64,000 nt of DNA. It comes from Ahrensia kielensis DSM 5890 (lineage in GTDB: Bacteria; Pseudomonadota; Alphaproteobacteria; Rhizobiales; Rhizobiaceae). Under the pieces are notes generated by a model, which worked only from the letters and a program-made list of their open reading frames with translations, made no database searches and was not told the origin of the DNA. Position numbers and translations under genes: made by a program. The stretch spans positions 62,001-126,000 of the forward strand of contig NZ_KB894531.1 of assembly GCF_000374465.1 (NCBI RefSeq). Reading direction: 5' to 3'. Shown in pieces: positions 8,925 to 18,145 of this stretch. Every line of letters starts with the position of its first letter. Within the stretch, counting starts at the first letter, position 1.

Positions 8925-9734
8925 ATGGCCGGGAAACCAACAAAATCTATTTATGAACCAGACCAAGAAGGTCTTTACTTTCCACGCATGCCAAAATTTG
9001 AATCAATTGCAGAGGAACGCTTGCACCGCAAACAGCGGCTCGCGGCAGCATGCCGGGTATTTGCGCGGTATGGATATGAATATGGCTTTGCTGGGCACAT
9101 AACTGTTCGCGACCCTGAACACCCGGATCTCTACTGGACAAATCCTTTTGCAATGGATTTCGGAAGGGTCAAGGTTTCTGACCTCCTTTTAGTCGACCAT
9201 GACGGCAAGGTGCTGGAGGGCAGCTGGGCGGTCAATCGCGCCGGTTTCGTGCTTCACGCCGCCATACATGAGGCCAATCCTCATGTGCTCGCTTCTTGCC
9301 ATGCTCACACAACCTACGGCATGTCGTGGGCTGCTCTGGGACGCCCCCTCGACCCAATAAGCCAAACCTCGGCCGGTTTTTTCGAGGACCAGGCACTCAT
9401 TACCGATGAAGCTGGTGCAGTTGTCGTCGAGCGAAGTGCAGGTGGAAACGTGGCATCAGCATTTGGTGACGCAAAAATCGCGATCCACCAAAATCATGGT
9501 TTGTTCAGCGTCGGCCGCGAAAGCGTTGACGAAGCGGCTTGGTGGTTCATCGCCGCGGAGAAAGCATGTGAGATTCAGATCAAAGCGGAATCTACTGGTC
9601 ACCCGCTCAAAGTCATACCGCCCAAGGCTGCGATTCATTCTCGCGACCATCTGGCTACACCTTATATGGCATGGATGCACTTTCAGCCCATCTATGATGC
9701 TGTTTGTCGCTCCGACGCAGATCTTTTTCAGTAA
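8925..9734 (+). CDS. Class II aldolase/adducin family protein
   Basis: The 269-residue protein carries the zinc-site motif of class II aldolases and epimerases: HAH at 126-128 and a further His in HQNHG (H191). Relatives include fuculose-phosphate and rhamnulose-phosphate aldolases, ribulose-phosphate 4-epimerases and decarboxylases acting on hydroxy acids. The roughly 40-residue N-terminal extension before the core is common in the unassigned adducin-like members. The ATG has AAGGAA upstream. It is transcribed away from iclR and is probably part of the same pathway as the leftward operon. The exact reaction is unknown. Confidence 0.88.
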   Translation: MAGKPTKSIYEPDQEGLYFPRMPKFESIAEERLHRKQRLAAACRVFARYGYEYGFAGHITVRDPEHPDLYWTNPFAMDFGRVKVSDLLLVDHDGKVLEGSWAVNRAGFVLHAAIHEANPHVLASCHAHTTYGMSWAALGRPLDPISQTSAGFFEDQALITDEAGAVVVERSAGGNVASAFGDAKIAIHQNHGLFSVGRESVDEAAWWFIAAEKACEIQIKAESTGHPLKVIPPKAAIHSRDHLATPYMAWMHFQPIYDAVCRSDADLFQ

Positions 9735-10132
9735 TAAAAACTGAAGCAAACACGCTGCTCAAGATCTCCTTGTTCAAAATATTGGCTCTTTCGATCAGGA
9801 GCCAATTCAGCGTGGGCGCTCCAGTACCTATGTGCGAAATTCCAATTTTCGCAGCCACACGCCGGCTTTCAACAAAGTTGACAGAGATGAATATTGATGT
9901 GTGCTTGAAAGGAAGTTTGGACAATAAAAGTACCCGCAGCATTGCAAGCCGAGCAATATGAAAGAGAGGCTGGCAGCATGCTAGTTTTCCTTCACAGCGA
10001 TGTGAAATATCCGATTGCGGGACAATAAACATAGACCTAAGTACCAATCTGTTAGATCGCTCAATTGGGTTCTATCAACCACATGACTGTGTATAAAAGT
10101 GCCTTGAAAACAATCGTCTAAACCTCAATAGT
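9735..10132. other. Intergenic region of 398 nt with one hairpin
   Basis: I see no convincing gene here. A perfect 8-bp inverted repeat (ATTGGCTC at 9781-9788, GAGCCAAT at 9799-9806, 10-nt loop) lies 46 nt after the aldolase stop and may terminate that transcript, although it lacks a T-tract. A leftward open frame across 9655-10047 has no recognisable homology or ribosome site. This region is the transition into the accessory segment. Confidence 0.5.
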
Positions 10133-10165
10133 TTGGATAACTCAGTCAAATGTTTGAGCTTCCGC

Positions 10166-10791
10166 ATGCAAGCACCAAAATCAGTAAAATCGTTGGAAGA
10201 CCTTGGACGCATACGCCTATCCAAGTCATTTTTCATGCGTGACATGCTCTATTCCGAAATATCCAATTTTTACGGCATTCCGAACATTCCCGTTGATCCG
10301 GATCTTGCGGTTCACTCAGCCCGAAACCTTTGCGAAAACCTTTTGGAGCCGTTGCAGGAAGCATTTGGCCGGATAAGCATTCGTTCAGCTTATCGTTCGC
10401 CTACGGTCAATCAATTCGGCAACGAGAACGGCCTCAACTGCGCAAGTAACGAGGCGAACTATGCCGGGCATATTTTTGATGTGCGTGATGCGGACGGTCA
10501 TTGTGGGGCAACGGCAACGGTCGTCGTCAATAGCTTCATAGACTATTATGAAAAGTCAGGAGACTGGCAGGCAATGGCTTGGTGGATACACGACAATTTG
10601 CCGCCGACAGACCTCTATTTCTTTCCAAAGCTCGGTGCTTTCAACATCTCATGGCATGTGGCTCCCGGACGCACTAAAAAAGTTACGTAACGCCGAAGGG
10701 CACACTCACCGAACCCGGCATGGAAAATTTTACAGGCTCACGCGAAGCGCACTATCGCGACTGGCTCGATTATCTGAAAATATCTAGCTAA
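10166..10791 (+). pseudogene. Peptidase M15-like protein, frameshifted near its C-terminus
   Basis: The first 174 codons encode a protein with features of the M15 (Hedgehog/DD-peptidase) fold: SIRSAYRSPTVN, then AGHIFDV and SWHVAPG, which resemble the zinc-ligand segments of this superfamily. The intact frame ends at 10690 just after an A6 run (about 10676-10681). In the -1 frame an open reading continues without a break to the stop at 10789-10791, giving YVTPKGTLTEPGMENFTGS, a sensible continuation. I therefore interpret this as one gene with an indel or slippage in the A-run. The start could also be the TTG at 10133; the ATG at 10166 has only a weak ribosome site. It converges on hsdR. Confidence 0.55.
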
Positions 10792-10800
10792 TCTCAGTCG

Positions 10801-13800
10801 TCACCCGAAGCTTTCGGCACTGTTACTGGCCTGAGCATGCCCAGCGCGCCGAATAGCGCTCACAAGAGAAACCACCTTGTCTTCTGGAAACAATTCCTCC
10901 GGGCCTTGCGGGGCAATTTCTTTGAACGGACTTTCATAAATCATAGCTGGCGACATTGTGCCGTTCTCGGTCAGATAGTCTATGATTAACTGCACAAACT
11001 CGATTTGGTCTGCCGTCGCATCACTATCCAAAAATTGGGCAAATGCGGCTGATGCAGTCCCCTTATCTAAACCGACCAGCGAACGGATAAAATTTGGTAG
11101 CCCCTCAGCGGTTTTTGACGCGCGATCAATATCGTCGTGTGTACCGATACCAGCGTCAACTAGCATCGTTTCTAAATCTGCAAGGTCAGTTGAAGTCAGT
11201 GGCTTTGCATTTTTGACTTTCGCGAGCGCGATGTTTTCATTTTGACTTCTCAGAAACGCCCGCGCTTTTTTCTTGAAGCTCTCCAGATCAACACCGCTTG
11301 TTTTCGGCAGAGTAACGGAAGATCCTTGGCCAAACTCGTCCTCAAAGTTCGAGTATAGAATTTTGCGCTTGTCGCGCTCGACCAAATGCACAAGCGATCG
11401 CAGACGGCGCCTGACGAACTCAAGAACGGAAACCGTCATCCCTTCCCACCAATTGGCCCGCTGAATGTCTTCGATCAAAACCATATGTTGTTTAACGGCG
11501 GGAACGCTGGAAAGTACTTCGAGGGCTTCTGCTATCTCGATGAGTTGTTTCTGTAATTTTTCATAACGCTTTTCGCCACGCAGCAATCCTACCTGAAGAG
11601 AATACATCAGCAGATCAAACCGCTTGGCTTCTTCGCCTTCAAACGCAAGGTTGTTCGGTAATCCAGCGATCTCACCAAGCTCTTCTATCGCATCGTCGGA
11701 AAGTGCGATCCAACTCTCCGGCTTTTGATATTTTTCAACGAGGAACCGCTTTGATCTCACAACGAAATTATCAAGGCTCATCGAGCGGATAAGTCCCTGT
11801 GCTTCAGCACGGGCTTGCCGAATAATTTCACTGACCGTCGGCGTTGCATCGGGATGATCTTCATAGTCCTCTTCCGATGCACTCATTCCGCCGCGATCGT
11901 TTTCGCTTTCAAGCGTTTTGACGAGAGACAGCCGCGCAAAAAACAACCGTTCCGTCAGCGACTTTGATTTCGGGGCTTCTTTGGTGGCGGGGTCTTGGCC
12001 AAAATACTCCAGGTTCTGGCAGAAGTCGAAAATACGAAAACTATCCTTGTCCTCGCCTGGGCCGAAAAGATCCGGGCAAAGCCGCGTACCGCGCCCGACC
12101 ATCTGCCAAAACTTGGTTTTGGAACGCACCAGCTTAAAGAAAACCAGATTTACAATCTCAGGCACATCAATACCGGTGTCGAGCATATCGACCGATATGG
12201 CGATATGCGGCTCCTTATCTTTAATTGAGAACTTGTCGATCAGATCCTGTGCGTAGTCGCTTTGGTGTGTAATAATCCGTGCAAAGCCCGCCGTACCCAA
12301 ATCGGGCCAATTGGCGTTGAAGCGCTCTTCAATGAACTCGGCATGTTTTTGGCTTTTGGCAAAGATGATGGTTTTGCCTAGGCGGTCACCGCCTTTGACG
12401 TGAATGCCATTGGTCATCAAATGGCCGAGCACTTTGTCGATAGTGTCTTTGTTGAACAAGAATTTGTTCAGCTCGTCAGCCGAAACCTCATCCGGCACCT
12501 CACCGTCATCCCATTCCAGTGTGTCCCACTGATCTTTTTCGTCCTGTGAAAGCTCCGCATATTTAATGCCGCCGCGTGTGAACTTTGTCGGTACGGACAC
12601 AGGATCAGGTTTGACCAGATAGTTCTGCGCAATGGCGGTTTCCAGATCATAAGAATCTGTCGGCACACCCGTCTCAAGATCGAACAGCTCATAGGTGTCA
12701 CGGTCCACCTCATCGCGCGGCGTTGCCGTGAGGCCAACCAGATAGCTGTCAAAATAATCAAAAATCGCCTTGTAGCGCTGATAGACCGAGCGGTGCGCTT
12801 CATCGATGATGACGAGATCAAAAGCGCCGGGGCCGAATACACGGCCTTTTTTATCTTTACCATCAATCAGCCCCATCATGGTGGGATAGGTCGACGCATA
12901 AACTCGGCCCGTATTGTCGCGGTCGGTAACAAGATTGACGGGGTTGGACGATGGCAAATGTGCTTTGAACGCACTAACAGCTTGTTTGACAAGACTCGTC
13001 CGGTCCGCAAGAAACAAAGCGCGCTTGACCAGTCCGGCTTTCATCATCGCATCAACAAGCGCGACGACTGTTCGGGTTTTGCCTGTTCCGGTGGCCATAA
13101 CGAGCAACGCTTTGTGGCGGCCCTTGTCAAACTCCTCGGCAATGCGGCCAATTGCTTTGAGCTGATAGGGTCTGCCTGCAATTTCCTGGTTGATTTTCAC
13201 ATCGGAAATTCTGCCGGCGGTCACGCGGCGCTGGATCATCAATTCCAACTCGGCACGGTTATAAAACCCGCCAAGACGCCGTGGCGGTTTGCCAGAACCG
13301 TTAGCGCGCGGCGCATCATCCCAAACCCATGTGTCTTGACCATTGGTGAAGAATATTACCGGACGACGCCCATGCATGGCTTCCAACGCGTCGGCGTAAA
13401 GCTTGGCCTGCTGTTGGCCCTTGCGCGCATCATGGCGTGTGCGTTTAACCTCTACAACGGCCAGCGGCTTGCCGTCTTCGCCCCAAAGCACATAATCCGC
13501 ATAACCGGTATTTTTCGCATTGGGCATCGGCGTGACTTCATATTCCACGTCGCGGCCGTCAATAAAGCTCGTCCAACCTGCCTCGCGAAGATAAAGATCG
13601 ATCATCTTATCGCGGGTTTCAGCCTCATTATAATCATGAATGTCGATACGGGCTTCTGCTTCTGCGCGCGCCTGTGCAACCTGTTTGCGCAGAGCGACGA
13701 CTTCCGCATCGAGTGCTGCTCTGCCAGAACGCAAGTCTTCCAACTGTTTGTCGCGCTCTTCCAGCGCTGCCTGCTGCGCCTGTAATTTGGAGAATGCAAC

Positions 13801-14256
13801 ACGCAGGCCTTCAACGGCTTTGGCTGATCCGGCTTTCAGATAAGAGGCATCAAATTCAAGTGTTTCTGCAGGCTTATCTTTGCGCCCATAGGTGCGGCCA
13901 AACCAGTAGCAGAAATGGAACAGCGCGTTCAGCGATGCCAAAGCCTCGCCGCCCACAATCTTTTTTTCTTCATGCACTGCGCGGTTGCGGATGCGGTTGA
14001 TATATTTGGCTTTAAGCTGAACCACCTGTCCTGCGATTTGAACAAAAGTGTGGTCGTGGATCAGCGTCGAGATATTGTCCTGATAAGGCGGGGTGAGTTT
14101 GGGATCATGAGCAAAAGCCCATTTGACCGCCAGCTCCATAGTCTTTCCAGCAAAAAATGCCGCGCCGGTCGGATCGCTCTCTCCTAATTTTTCCGCAGAA
14201 ACCGCAGCGTCATAAACGTTTGGAAAATCTGAACGGAGGAAAGCGAAATTGGACAT
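10801..14256 (-). CDS. hsdR: Type I restriction enzyme, R subunit
   Basis: The 1151-residue HsdR is the motor and nuclease subunit of a type I restriction-modification complex. Residues about 10-125 look like a DUF4145 domain and 155-205 form a coiled coil. The PD-(D/E)xK nuclease is seen as D254 and E269-V-K271. The helicase part has Walker A ATGTGKT at 388-394 and DEAH at 485-488, followed by helicase C and an EcoEI-type C-terminal domain. Length and all catalytic motifs are intact, so the enzyme is probably functional. It begins 2 nt after the hsdS stop and is the last gene of the hsdM-hsdS-hsdR operon. Confidence 0.96.
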   Translation of the reverse strand: MSNFAFLRSDFPNVYDAAVSAEKLGESDPTGAAFFAGKTMELAVKWAFAHDPKLTPPYQDNISTLIHDHTFVQIAGQVVQLKAKYINRIRNRAVHEEKKIVGGEALASLNALFHFCYWFGRTYGRKDKPAETLEFDASYLKAGSAKAVEGLRVAFSKLQAQQAALEERDKQLEDLRSGRAALDAEVVALRKQVAQARAEAEARIDIHDYNEAETRDKMIDLYLREAGWTSFIDGRDVEYEVTPMPNAKNTGYADYVLWGEDGKPLAVVEVKRTRHDARKGQQQAKLYADALEAMHGRRPVIFFTNGQDTWVWDDAPRANGSGKPPRRLGGFYNRAELELMIQRRVTAGRISDVKINQEIAGRPYQLKAIGRIAEEFDKGRHKALLVMATGTGKTRTVVALVDAMMKAGLVKRALFLADRTSLVKQAVSAFKAHLPSSNPVNLVTDRDNTGRVYASTYPTMMGLIDGKDKKGRVFGPGAFDLVIIDEAHRSVYQRYKAIFDYFDSYLVGLTATPRDEVDRDTYELFDLETGVPTDSYDLETAIAQNYLVKPDPVSVPTKFTRGGIKYAELSQDEKDQWDTLEWDDGEVPDEVSADELNKFLFNKDTIDKVLGHLMTNGIHVKGGDRLGKTIIFAKSQKHAEFIEERFNANWPDLGTAGFARIITHQSDYAQDLIDKFSIKDKEPHIAISVDMLDTGIDVPEIVNLVFFKLVRSKTKFWQMVGRGTRLCPDLFGPGEDKDSFRIFDFCQNLEYFGQDPATKEAPKSKSLTERLFFARLSLVKTLESENDRGGMSASEEDYEDHPDATPTVSEIIRQARAEAQGLIRSMSLDNFVVRSKRFLVEKYQKPESWIALSDDAIEELGEIAGLPNNLAFEGEEAKRFDLLMYSLQVGLLRGEKRYEKLQKQLIEIAEALEVLSSVPAVKQHMVLIEDIQRANWWEGMTVSVLEFVRRRLRSLVHLVERDKRKILYSNFEDEFGQGSSVTLPKTSGVDLESFKKKARAFLRSQNENIALAKVKNAKPLTSTDLADLETMLVDAGIGTHDDIDRASKTAEGLPNFIRSLVGLDKGTASAAFAQFLDSDATADQIEFVQLIIDYLTENGTMSPAMIYESPFKEIAPQGPEELFPEDKVVSLVSAIRRAGHAQASNSAESFG

Positions 14257-14258
14257 GG

Positions 14259-15359
14259 TCAGAGTTCACCGGAAAATGCGCGCGATTGCAAGGAGGCAAA
14301 GAGGGTGTCGAGTTGAGTGAGATGATGAACGATTTTCTGGGATCGACTTTTTAAGTTTTTTTTGAGCTCCGAGTATTTTCTTTGTTCAGCTTCATCAGGG
14401 ACTAAAATTTCAACCGGATAAATTCTATTACCTGAAACAAGTGGTTGAGCGGCACGTCCAGCATATTGGTTCAAGTTTGCCAATTTTAGTGCGTCAGCCA
14501 AGTACTCGGTTTCGATATCCTGCTTCTTTTTCACCACTAATGCATTGTCAGTTATCCACGATTTGCGATCCGTAACATGCACAGCCCCGCAATAGACACC
14601 CACCCTCCCGATAACGACCGTACCTGCCGGATGTTCGCCCTGATTATGCCAGCCATTGATACCATTACCTCCATAAACGGGGAATTTACCACCAAGCATC
14701 TCATTTGATGTGAGCCCCTCGCCACTGCTAACTCTAATAAGTTCAGATAGTGGACGGCGCACAAGTTTTTTAGGATTGGTAATCGGATCACCAAACATAT
14801 CGATAAAAATCGATTGGGTCAGTGTGTCTAGGAGGGCGAGGGCGTCGCGGCGTTTGCGCCGCAAGGCGTCCGCCTTGTCCAATATCGCCGCAATCCGCTT
14901 TTGCTCGTCGAGCGGCGGGAGCGGGATTTGCATTTTTCGAATTTGATCTGCACTTAAATTCGGCTGGGCAACACCGGATGAAATCTCTAAGTTGTCTGCA
15001 ACTTTTGTTTCAAGAAAATGATACAAGTACTTTTTATCTAGGTTAGCCGTTGGCTCAAATTTGCCCACACGTTGATTCAATAGGAACGTCTTTTTCTGCT
15101 GATTGAATCCTATCTTCCCAGTGGTTGCTCCGGACATAGCAATTAGTAAATCGCCGAATTCGATTTTAAAACGGGATAAATCTTCTCGGTAATCAGCGGG
15201 GTTTGCGAAGACAAGGTTCGTATCTTTGATCCCGCCAGATTGAATATTAGAGATGCGTAAGATTGGCGTTCCAGCGCTGCAAAACAACTTACTTTTAAAT
15301 GCAAAACCGTTTTGTAAGCCGCATACCTCGCCTAACGCCACTATCGGCCATTTGCTCAC
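14259..15359 (-). CDS. hsdS: Type I restriction enzyme, specificity subunit
   Basis: The 366-residue HsdS has two target recognition domains (about 1-150 and 195-325). A central conserved helix follows PLPPLDEQKRIAAILDKAD at about 145-180, and a second helical repeat lies at the C-terminus (about 330-366). Each domain recognises one half of a bipartite DNA site, so the target cannot be predicted here. The start overlaps the hsdM stop by 4 nt (ATGA), and hsdR starts immediately downstream. It is somewhat shorter than the common 400-plus residues but both halves are present. Confidence 0.94.
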   Translation of the reverse strand: MSKWPIVALGEVCGLQNGFAFKSKLFCSAGTPILRISNIQSGGIKDTNLVFANPADYREDLSRFKIEFGDLLIAMSGATTGKIGFNQQKKTFLLNQRVGKFEPTANLDKKYLYHFLETKVADNLEISSGVAQPNLSADQIRKMQIPLPPLDEQKRIAAILDKADALRRKRRDALALLDTLTQSIFIDMFGDPITNPKKLVRRPLSELIRVSSGEGLTSNEMLGGKFPVYGGNGINGWHNQGEHPAGTVVIGRVGVYCGAVHVTDRKSWITDNALVVKKKQDIETEYLADALKLANLNQYAGRAAQPLVSGNRIYPVEILVPDEAEQRKYSELKKNLKSRSQKIVHHLTQLDTLFASLQSRAFSGEL

Positions 15360-16924
15360 AGCAAGGCCTCCAGTTCGGTCAAGCCTTGCGCAATATCGGC
15401 TTCCATATCTTTGAGTTCGGCAATAATATCCTTGGGTGCGCGGTGCTCGATCTCCTCATGAACCACCTGCTTGTAGCGGTTGATCGATAAATCATAACCG
15501 GACGATGCAATCTCTGCCTTCGGCACACAGAAGCTCTGCGCGATACGTTCTCGGTTTATCTCATCCGCATCACGGTTTTGCCAGCGCGCCAGCACATCGG
15601 GCAGATTGTTTTTAGCGTGTTCTTCTTCGCTCAACCCAGTCGCGTTAGGTCCAAACTTTTCAGCATCCAGCAAAATTGAGCGCTTATCATCAAGGCTCAA
15701 ACCATCGGCTTGCAGATCATAAAACCAAACATTATCCGTGCCGCCCGAATCCGTTCGTTTGAAAAATAAAATCGCGGTTGAAACACCCGCATAGGGTTTG
15801 AATACACCGGACGGCAATTTAACGATGCCTTCCAGTTGCTGATCTTCGACCAGCATTTTGCGGACAGATTTATGGGCCTTTGACGAACCGAACAGCACAC
15901 CGTCCGGCACAATCACCGCAGCTCTGCCGCCGATCTTAAGCTGGCGTAAAAACAGTGCCATGAACAATAGCTCAGTCTTTTTGGTATCGACAACCTGCAG
16001 CAAATCCTTGGCGGTTGTTTCCTTGTCGAGTGATCCCGCAAAGGGCGGGTTGGCAAGGATAAGGCTATAGGCTGCCCCGTCACCCGCCACGTTTTCCGAA
16101 AGTGAATCCTTATAGGAGACATCCGCGCCTTCAACACCGTGCAGCGCCATGTTCATCGAGCCGATGCGCAGCATCGTATTGTCAAAATCATGACCATGGA
16201 ACATCCCGTGATGGAAATGCTCTCTAGCGCGATCATCCGTGAATAAACCCTTGTCGTGGTCGCGCAAATATTCGCTGGCCGCAACCAGAAAACCGCATGT
16301 ACCGCAGGCCGGATCGCAAATCACATCATCGCGTGTTGGCGCAACCATCGCCACCATAAGTTCAATAATATGGCGCGGCGTGCGGAACTGGCCATTTTGG
16401 CCAGCACTCGCGATTTTTGACAGCATATATTCGTAAAGGTCGCCCTTGGTGTCGCGGCTGTCCATTGGAATTTCAGCTATGAGATCAATCACTTTGGACA
16501 ACAAGCCGGGTGTCGGGATGGTAAACCGCGCCGATTTCATGTGAACCGCCAGCGAGGATGTTTCACCGCCCAGCGTGCGCAGGAACGGAAACACATGGCC
16601 GTCCATAATCATATATTGCTCATCAGGATTGGTGCCGGATAGATATTTCCAACGCATCTTTGAATAGTCCAGGCCCTTTGCAATGACCTCTCCGTCATCG
16701 TCAAGGATTGGAATATTGTCACGTCCTTCAGGAAAGATGCGGCGTTCAATTGGCTGGCCAGTGGTGTTGGCCTTGCGTTCGGCCAATGTCTGCTCTTGAT
16801 CGAGCCCGCGCAGGAAAAGCAGATATGTAATTTGTTCAATGACTTCGAGCGGGTTGGCGATGCCGCCCGACCAAAACGCATTCCACAGCGTATCGACCTG
16901 GCTTTTCAATTTTCCGGTAATCAC
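15356..16924 (-). CDS. hsdM: Type I restriction enzyme, methyltransferase subunit
   Basis: The 522-residue protein is a type I N6-adenine DNA methyltransferase. It has an N-terminal HsdM_N helical domain (about 5-140), the S-adenosylmethionine motif DPACGT at 204-209 and the catalytic NPPF at 292-295. The motif I region reads GTCGFL rather than the more frequent GTGGFL, which is a mild variation. It is the first gene of the hsd operon. The gap to the next element gene upstream (17035) is about 110 nt and probably contains the promoter. Confidence 0.96.
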   Translation of the reverse strand: MITGKLKSQVDTLWNAFWSGGIANPLEVIEQITYLLFLRGLDQEQTLAERKANTTGQPIERRIFPEGRDNIPILDDDGEVIAKGLDYSKMRWKYLSGTNPDEQYMIMDGHVFPFLRTLGGETSSLAVHMKSARFTIPTPGLLSKVIDLIAEIPMDSRDTKGDLYEYMLSKIASAGQNGQFRTPRHIIELMVAMVAPTRDDVICDPACGTCGFLVAASEYLRDHDKGLFTDDRAREHFHHGMFHGHDFDNTMLRIGSMNMALHGVEGADVSYKDSLSENVAGDGAAYSLILANPPFAGSLDKETTAKDLLQVVDTKKTELLFMALFLRQLKIGGRAAVIVPDGVLFGSSKAHKSVRKMLVEDQQLEGIVKLPSGVFKPYAGVSTAILFFKRTDSGGTDNVWFYDLQADGLSLDDKRSILLDAEKFGPNATGLSEEEHAKNNLPDVLARWQNRDADEINRERIAQSFCVPKAEIASSGYDLSINRYKQVVHEEIEHRAPKDIIAELKDMEADIAQGLTELEALL

Positions 16925-17034
16925 AGTGCGGCTCCCCAGTCATAATGCAGCATTGATATAGACGGATGCGAGTGCTGGTTGTCAATGTCGGTGGGCGTAG
17001 AGAATGCAAAATACATCAACAGTATTTCGTTGCC

Positions 17035-17358
17035 TTACAGCTTTTTCCACCGGCGCTTCTGCGCTTCAGAAATTCGCATTTTTCCTTCTGGTGTTTTAGG
17101 GCCAGTTGAGAGACCGCCATGCAATCGACATCGGTTTTTACCTAGTAGAGCTTTCAACTTACAAGGTGTTCCAGCACGCGTCTTAGCGCTGCACTCAGCG
17201 CGCACGGGTAACTTTTTTTCCGCTGCAAGTGCGTCAGATGCTAGCTTGTGTAGCTCGATGCATGGTTTTACCTCGCAGAGGTTGCAAAGCATATTTAGAA
17301 TTGTTTTTTCTGGTTGAATGTAGGGACAATGTTCGAAAATTGGCGATTGATCGTGCAT
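17035..17358 (-). CDS. HGGxSTG domain protein of mobile elements
   Basis: The 107-residue protein has an N-terminal Cys pair (CNLCEVKPC), then a C-terminal module with cysteines at AECSAKTRAGTPCK and NRCRLHGG leading into HGGLSTGPKTPEGK and a basic tail. The Cys/His spacing suggests a small zinc-binding fold. Proteins with this HGGxSTG signature are abundant on prophages and integrative elements, but their function is unknown. It lies between the hsd operon and the replication-like genes, all on the same strand, and marks this segment as part of a mobile element. Confidence 0.8.
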   Translation of the reverse strand: MHDQSPIFEHCPYIQPEKTILNMLCNLCEVKPCIELHKLASDALAAEKKLPVRAECSAKTRAGTPCKLKALLGKNRCRLHGGLSTGPKTPEGKMRISEAQKRRWKKL

Positions 17359-17531
17359 CTATTCTTCCCCGTAAGTTCTCGCGCCGCGGTAGTTAAAAGT
17401 GATTTTGATGTTAACAATTGTTATCTTTTTGTAAGACCCCATGAGCCTGCTATAGCTAGAAACTTTTTAATTGTTCAAATTCAGCGTTTTTTAGGTGAGC
17501 GCGAGCATACACGCTCACCTATCAGCAATGC
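17359..17531 (-). other. AT-rich spacer with strong hairpin
   Basis: The spacer holds a perfect 10-bp inverted repeat (17492-17501 and 17512-17521, arm TAGGTGAGCG, 10-nt loop) directly after the stop of the next leftward gene. It could terminate that transcript. On the minus strand the stem is followed by A residues rather than T, so it is not a textbook intrinsic terminator. Confidence 0.45.
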
Positions 17532-18143
17532 CTAAGCCAATAGAAGTTCTGCCTGTTGTTCTTTTTCGCGAATGGATTTTAGATGAATCTCGACTTCATG
17601 TTTTAGTGCTTTCAAAGCGTTCAACTTACTAGTCATGTAATGCAGTCCACAGTGGTGCGCTCTGACTTTGGACAGAAAATCCGCGATCGAAGGCACATAT
17701 GTTTCAGTTTCCATGAACTTTGTTGTCGCTTCTAACAAAGCGTAAGCCGAACAATGCGGTTCACGAGAAAGCGCTTCCATCATTCCATTGAAGTACACCT
17801 TTCTGTCAAACCTTGCACTGTTACGCAGGGACCCGAAAATCTTCTGCAAACAAGTGGCGACTATTTCCGGCCCTGGTTTGATTTCTGATACAGTTTTCAA
17901 CAAGTGGTCGAGCTTCTGAATAGATTTGTCGTCTGCCAATTTGAAATACCATTGCTTAGCCATACGGTCACGCTCTTCCCCTTTGTAATTTTCCAAGTTC
18001 GGAATCTGGTCAGCATCTCTGGAATGGCGTGAACATGGACTTGCAAACCAGATGCTGGGCTGCATTGCCTCCCAATATGTATTCAAATCTTTTCGTAGAG
18101 ATTCTGATTGATCAGTGTTGGGGTATAAACTCATATTCGTCAT
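17532..18143 (-). CDS. Hypothetical protein of the integrated element
   Basis: The 203-residue protein has no family I can name. It is mainly helical and soluble, with a conserved-looking stretch YVPSIADFLSKVRAH near residue 155 and a charged C-terminal coiled coil (about 165-200). The length, helical content and position directly after a winged-helix gene resemble replication-accessory (helicase-loader-like) genes of phages and satellites, but this is inference. I chose ATG 18143; an upstream in-frame ATG at 18155 would overlap the previous gene by 10 nt. Confidence 0.6.
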   Translation of the reverse strand: MTNMSLYPNTDQSESLRKDLNTYWEAMQPSIWFASPCSRHSRDADQIPNLENYKGEERDRMAKQWYFKLADDKSIQKLDHLLKTVSEIKPGPEIVATCLQKIFGSLRNSARFDRKVYFNGMMEALSREPHCSAYALLEATTKFMETETYVPSIADFLSKVRAHHCGLHYMTSKLNALKALKHEVEIHLKSIREKEQQAELLLA

Positions 18144-18145
18144 TT

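Noticed and set aside
9655-10047. Leftward open frame after the class II aldolase
   Set aside because: Overlaps the aldolase 3-prime end, has no ribosome site and no recognisable domain. It could be a gene remnant but cannot be supported.
10166-10791. Programmed -1 frameshift in the M15-like gene as a firm call
   Set aside because: The A6 run fits, but no downstream stimulatory structure is evident and a simple indel explains the data equally well.
12793-13785. Long rightward open frame (330 codons) inside hsdR
   Set aside because: It is fully antisense to the nuclease/helicase part of hsdR, whose motifs are intact; composition is that of a shadow frame and there is no family match.
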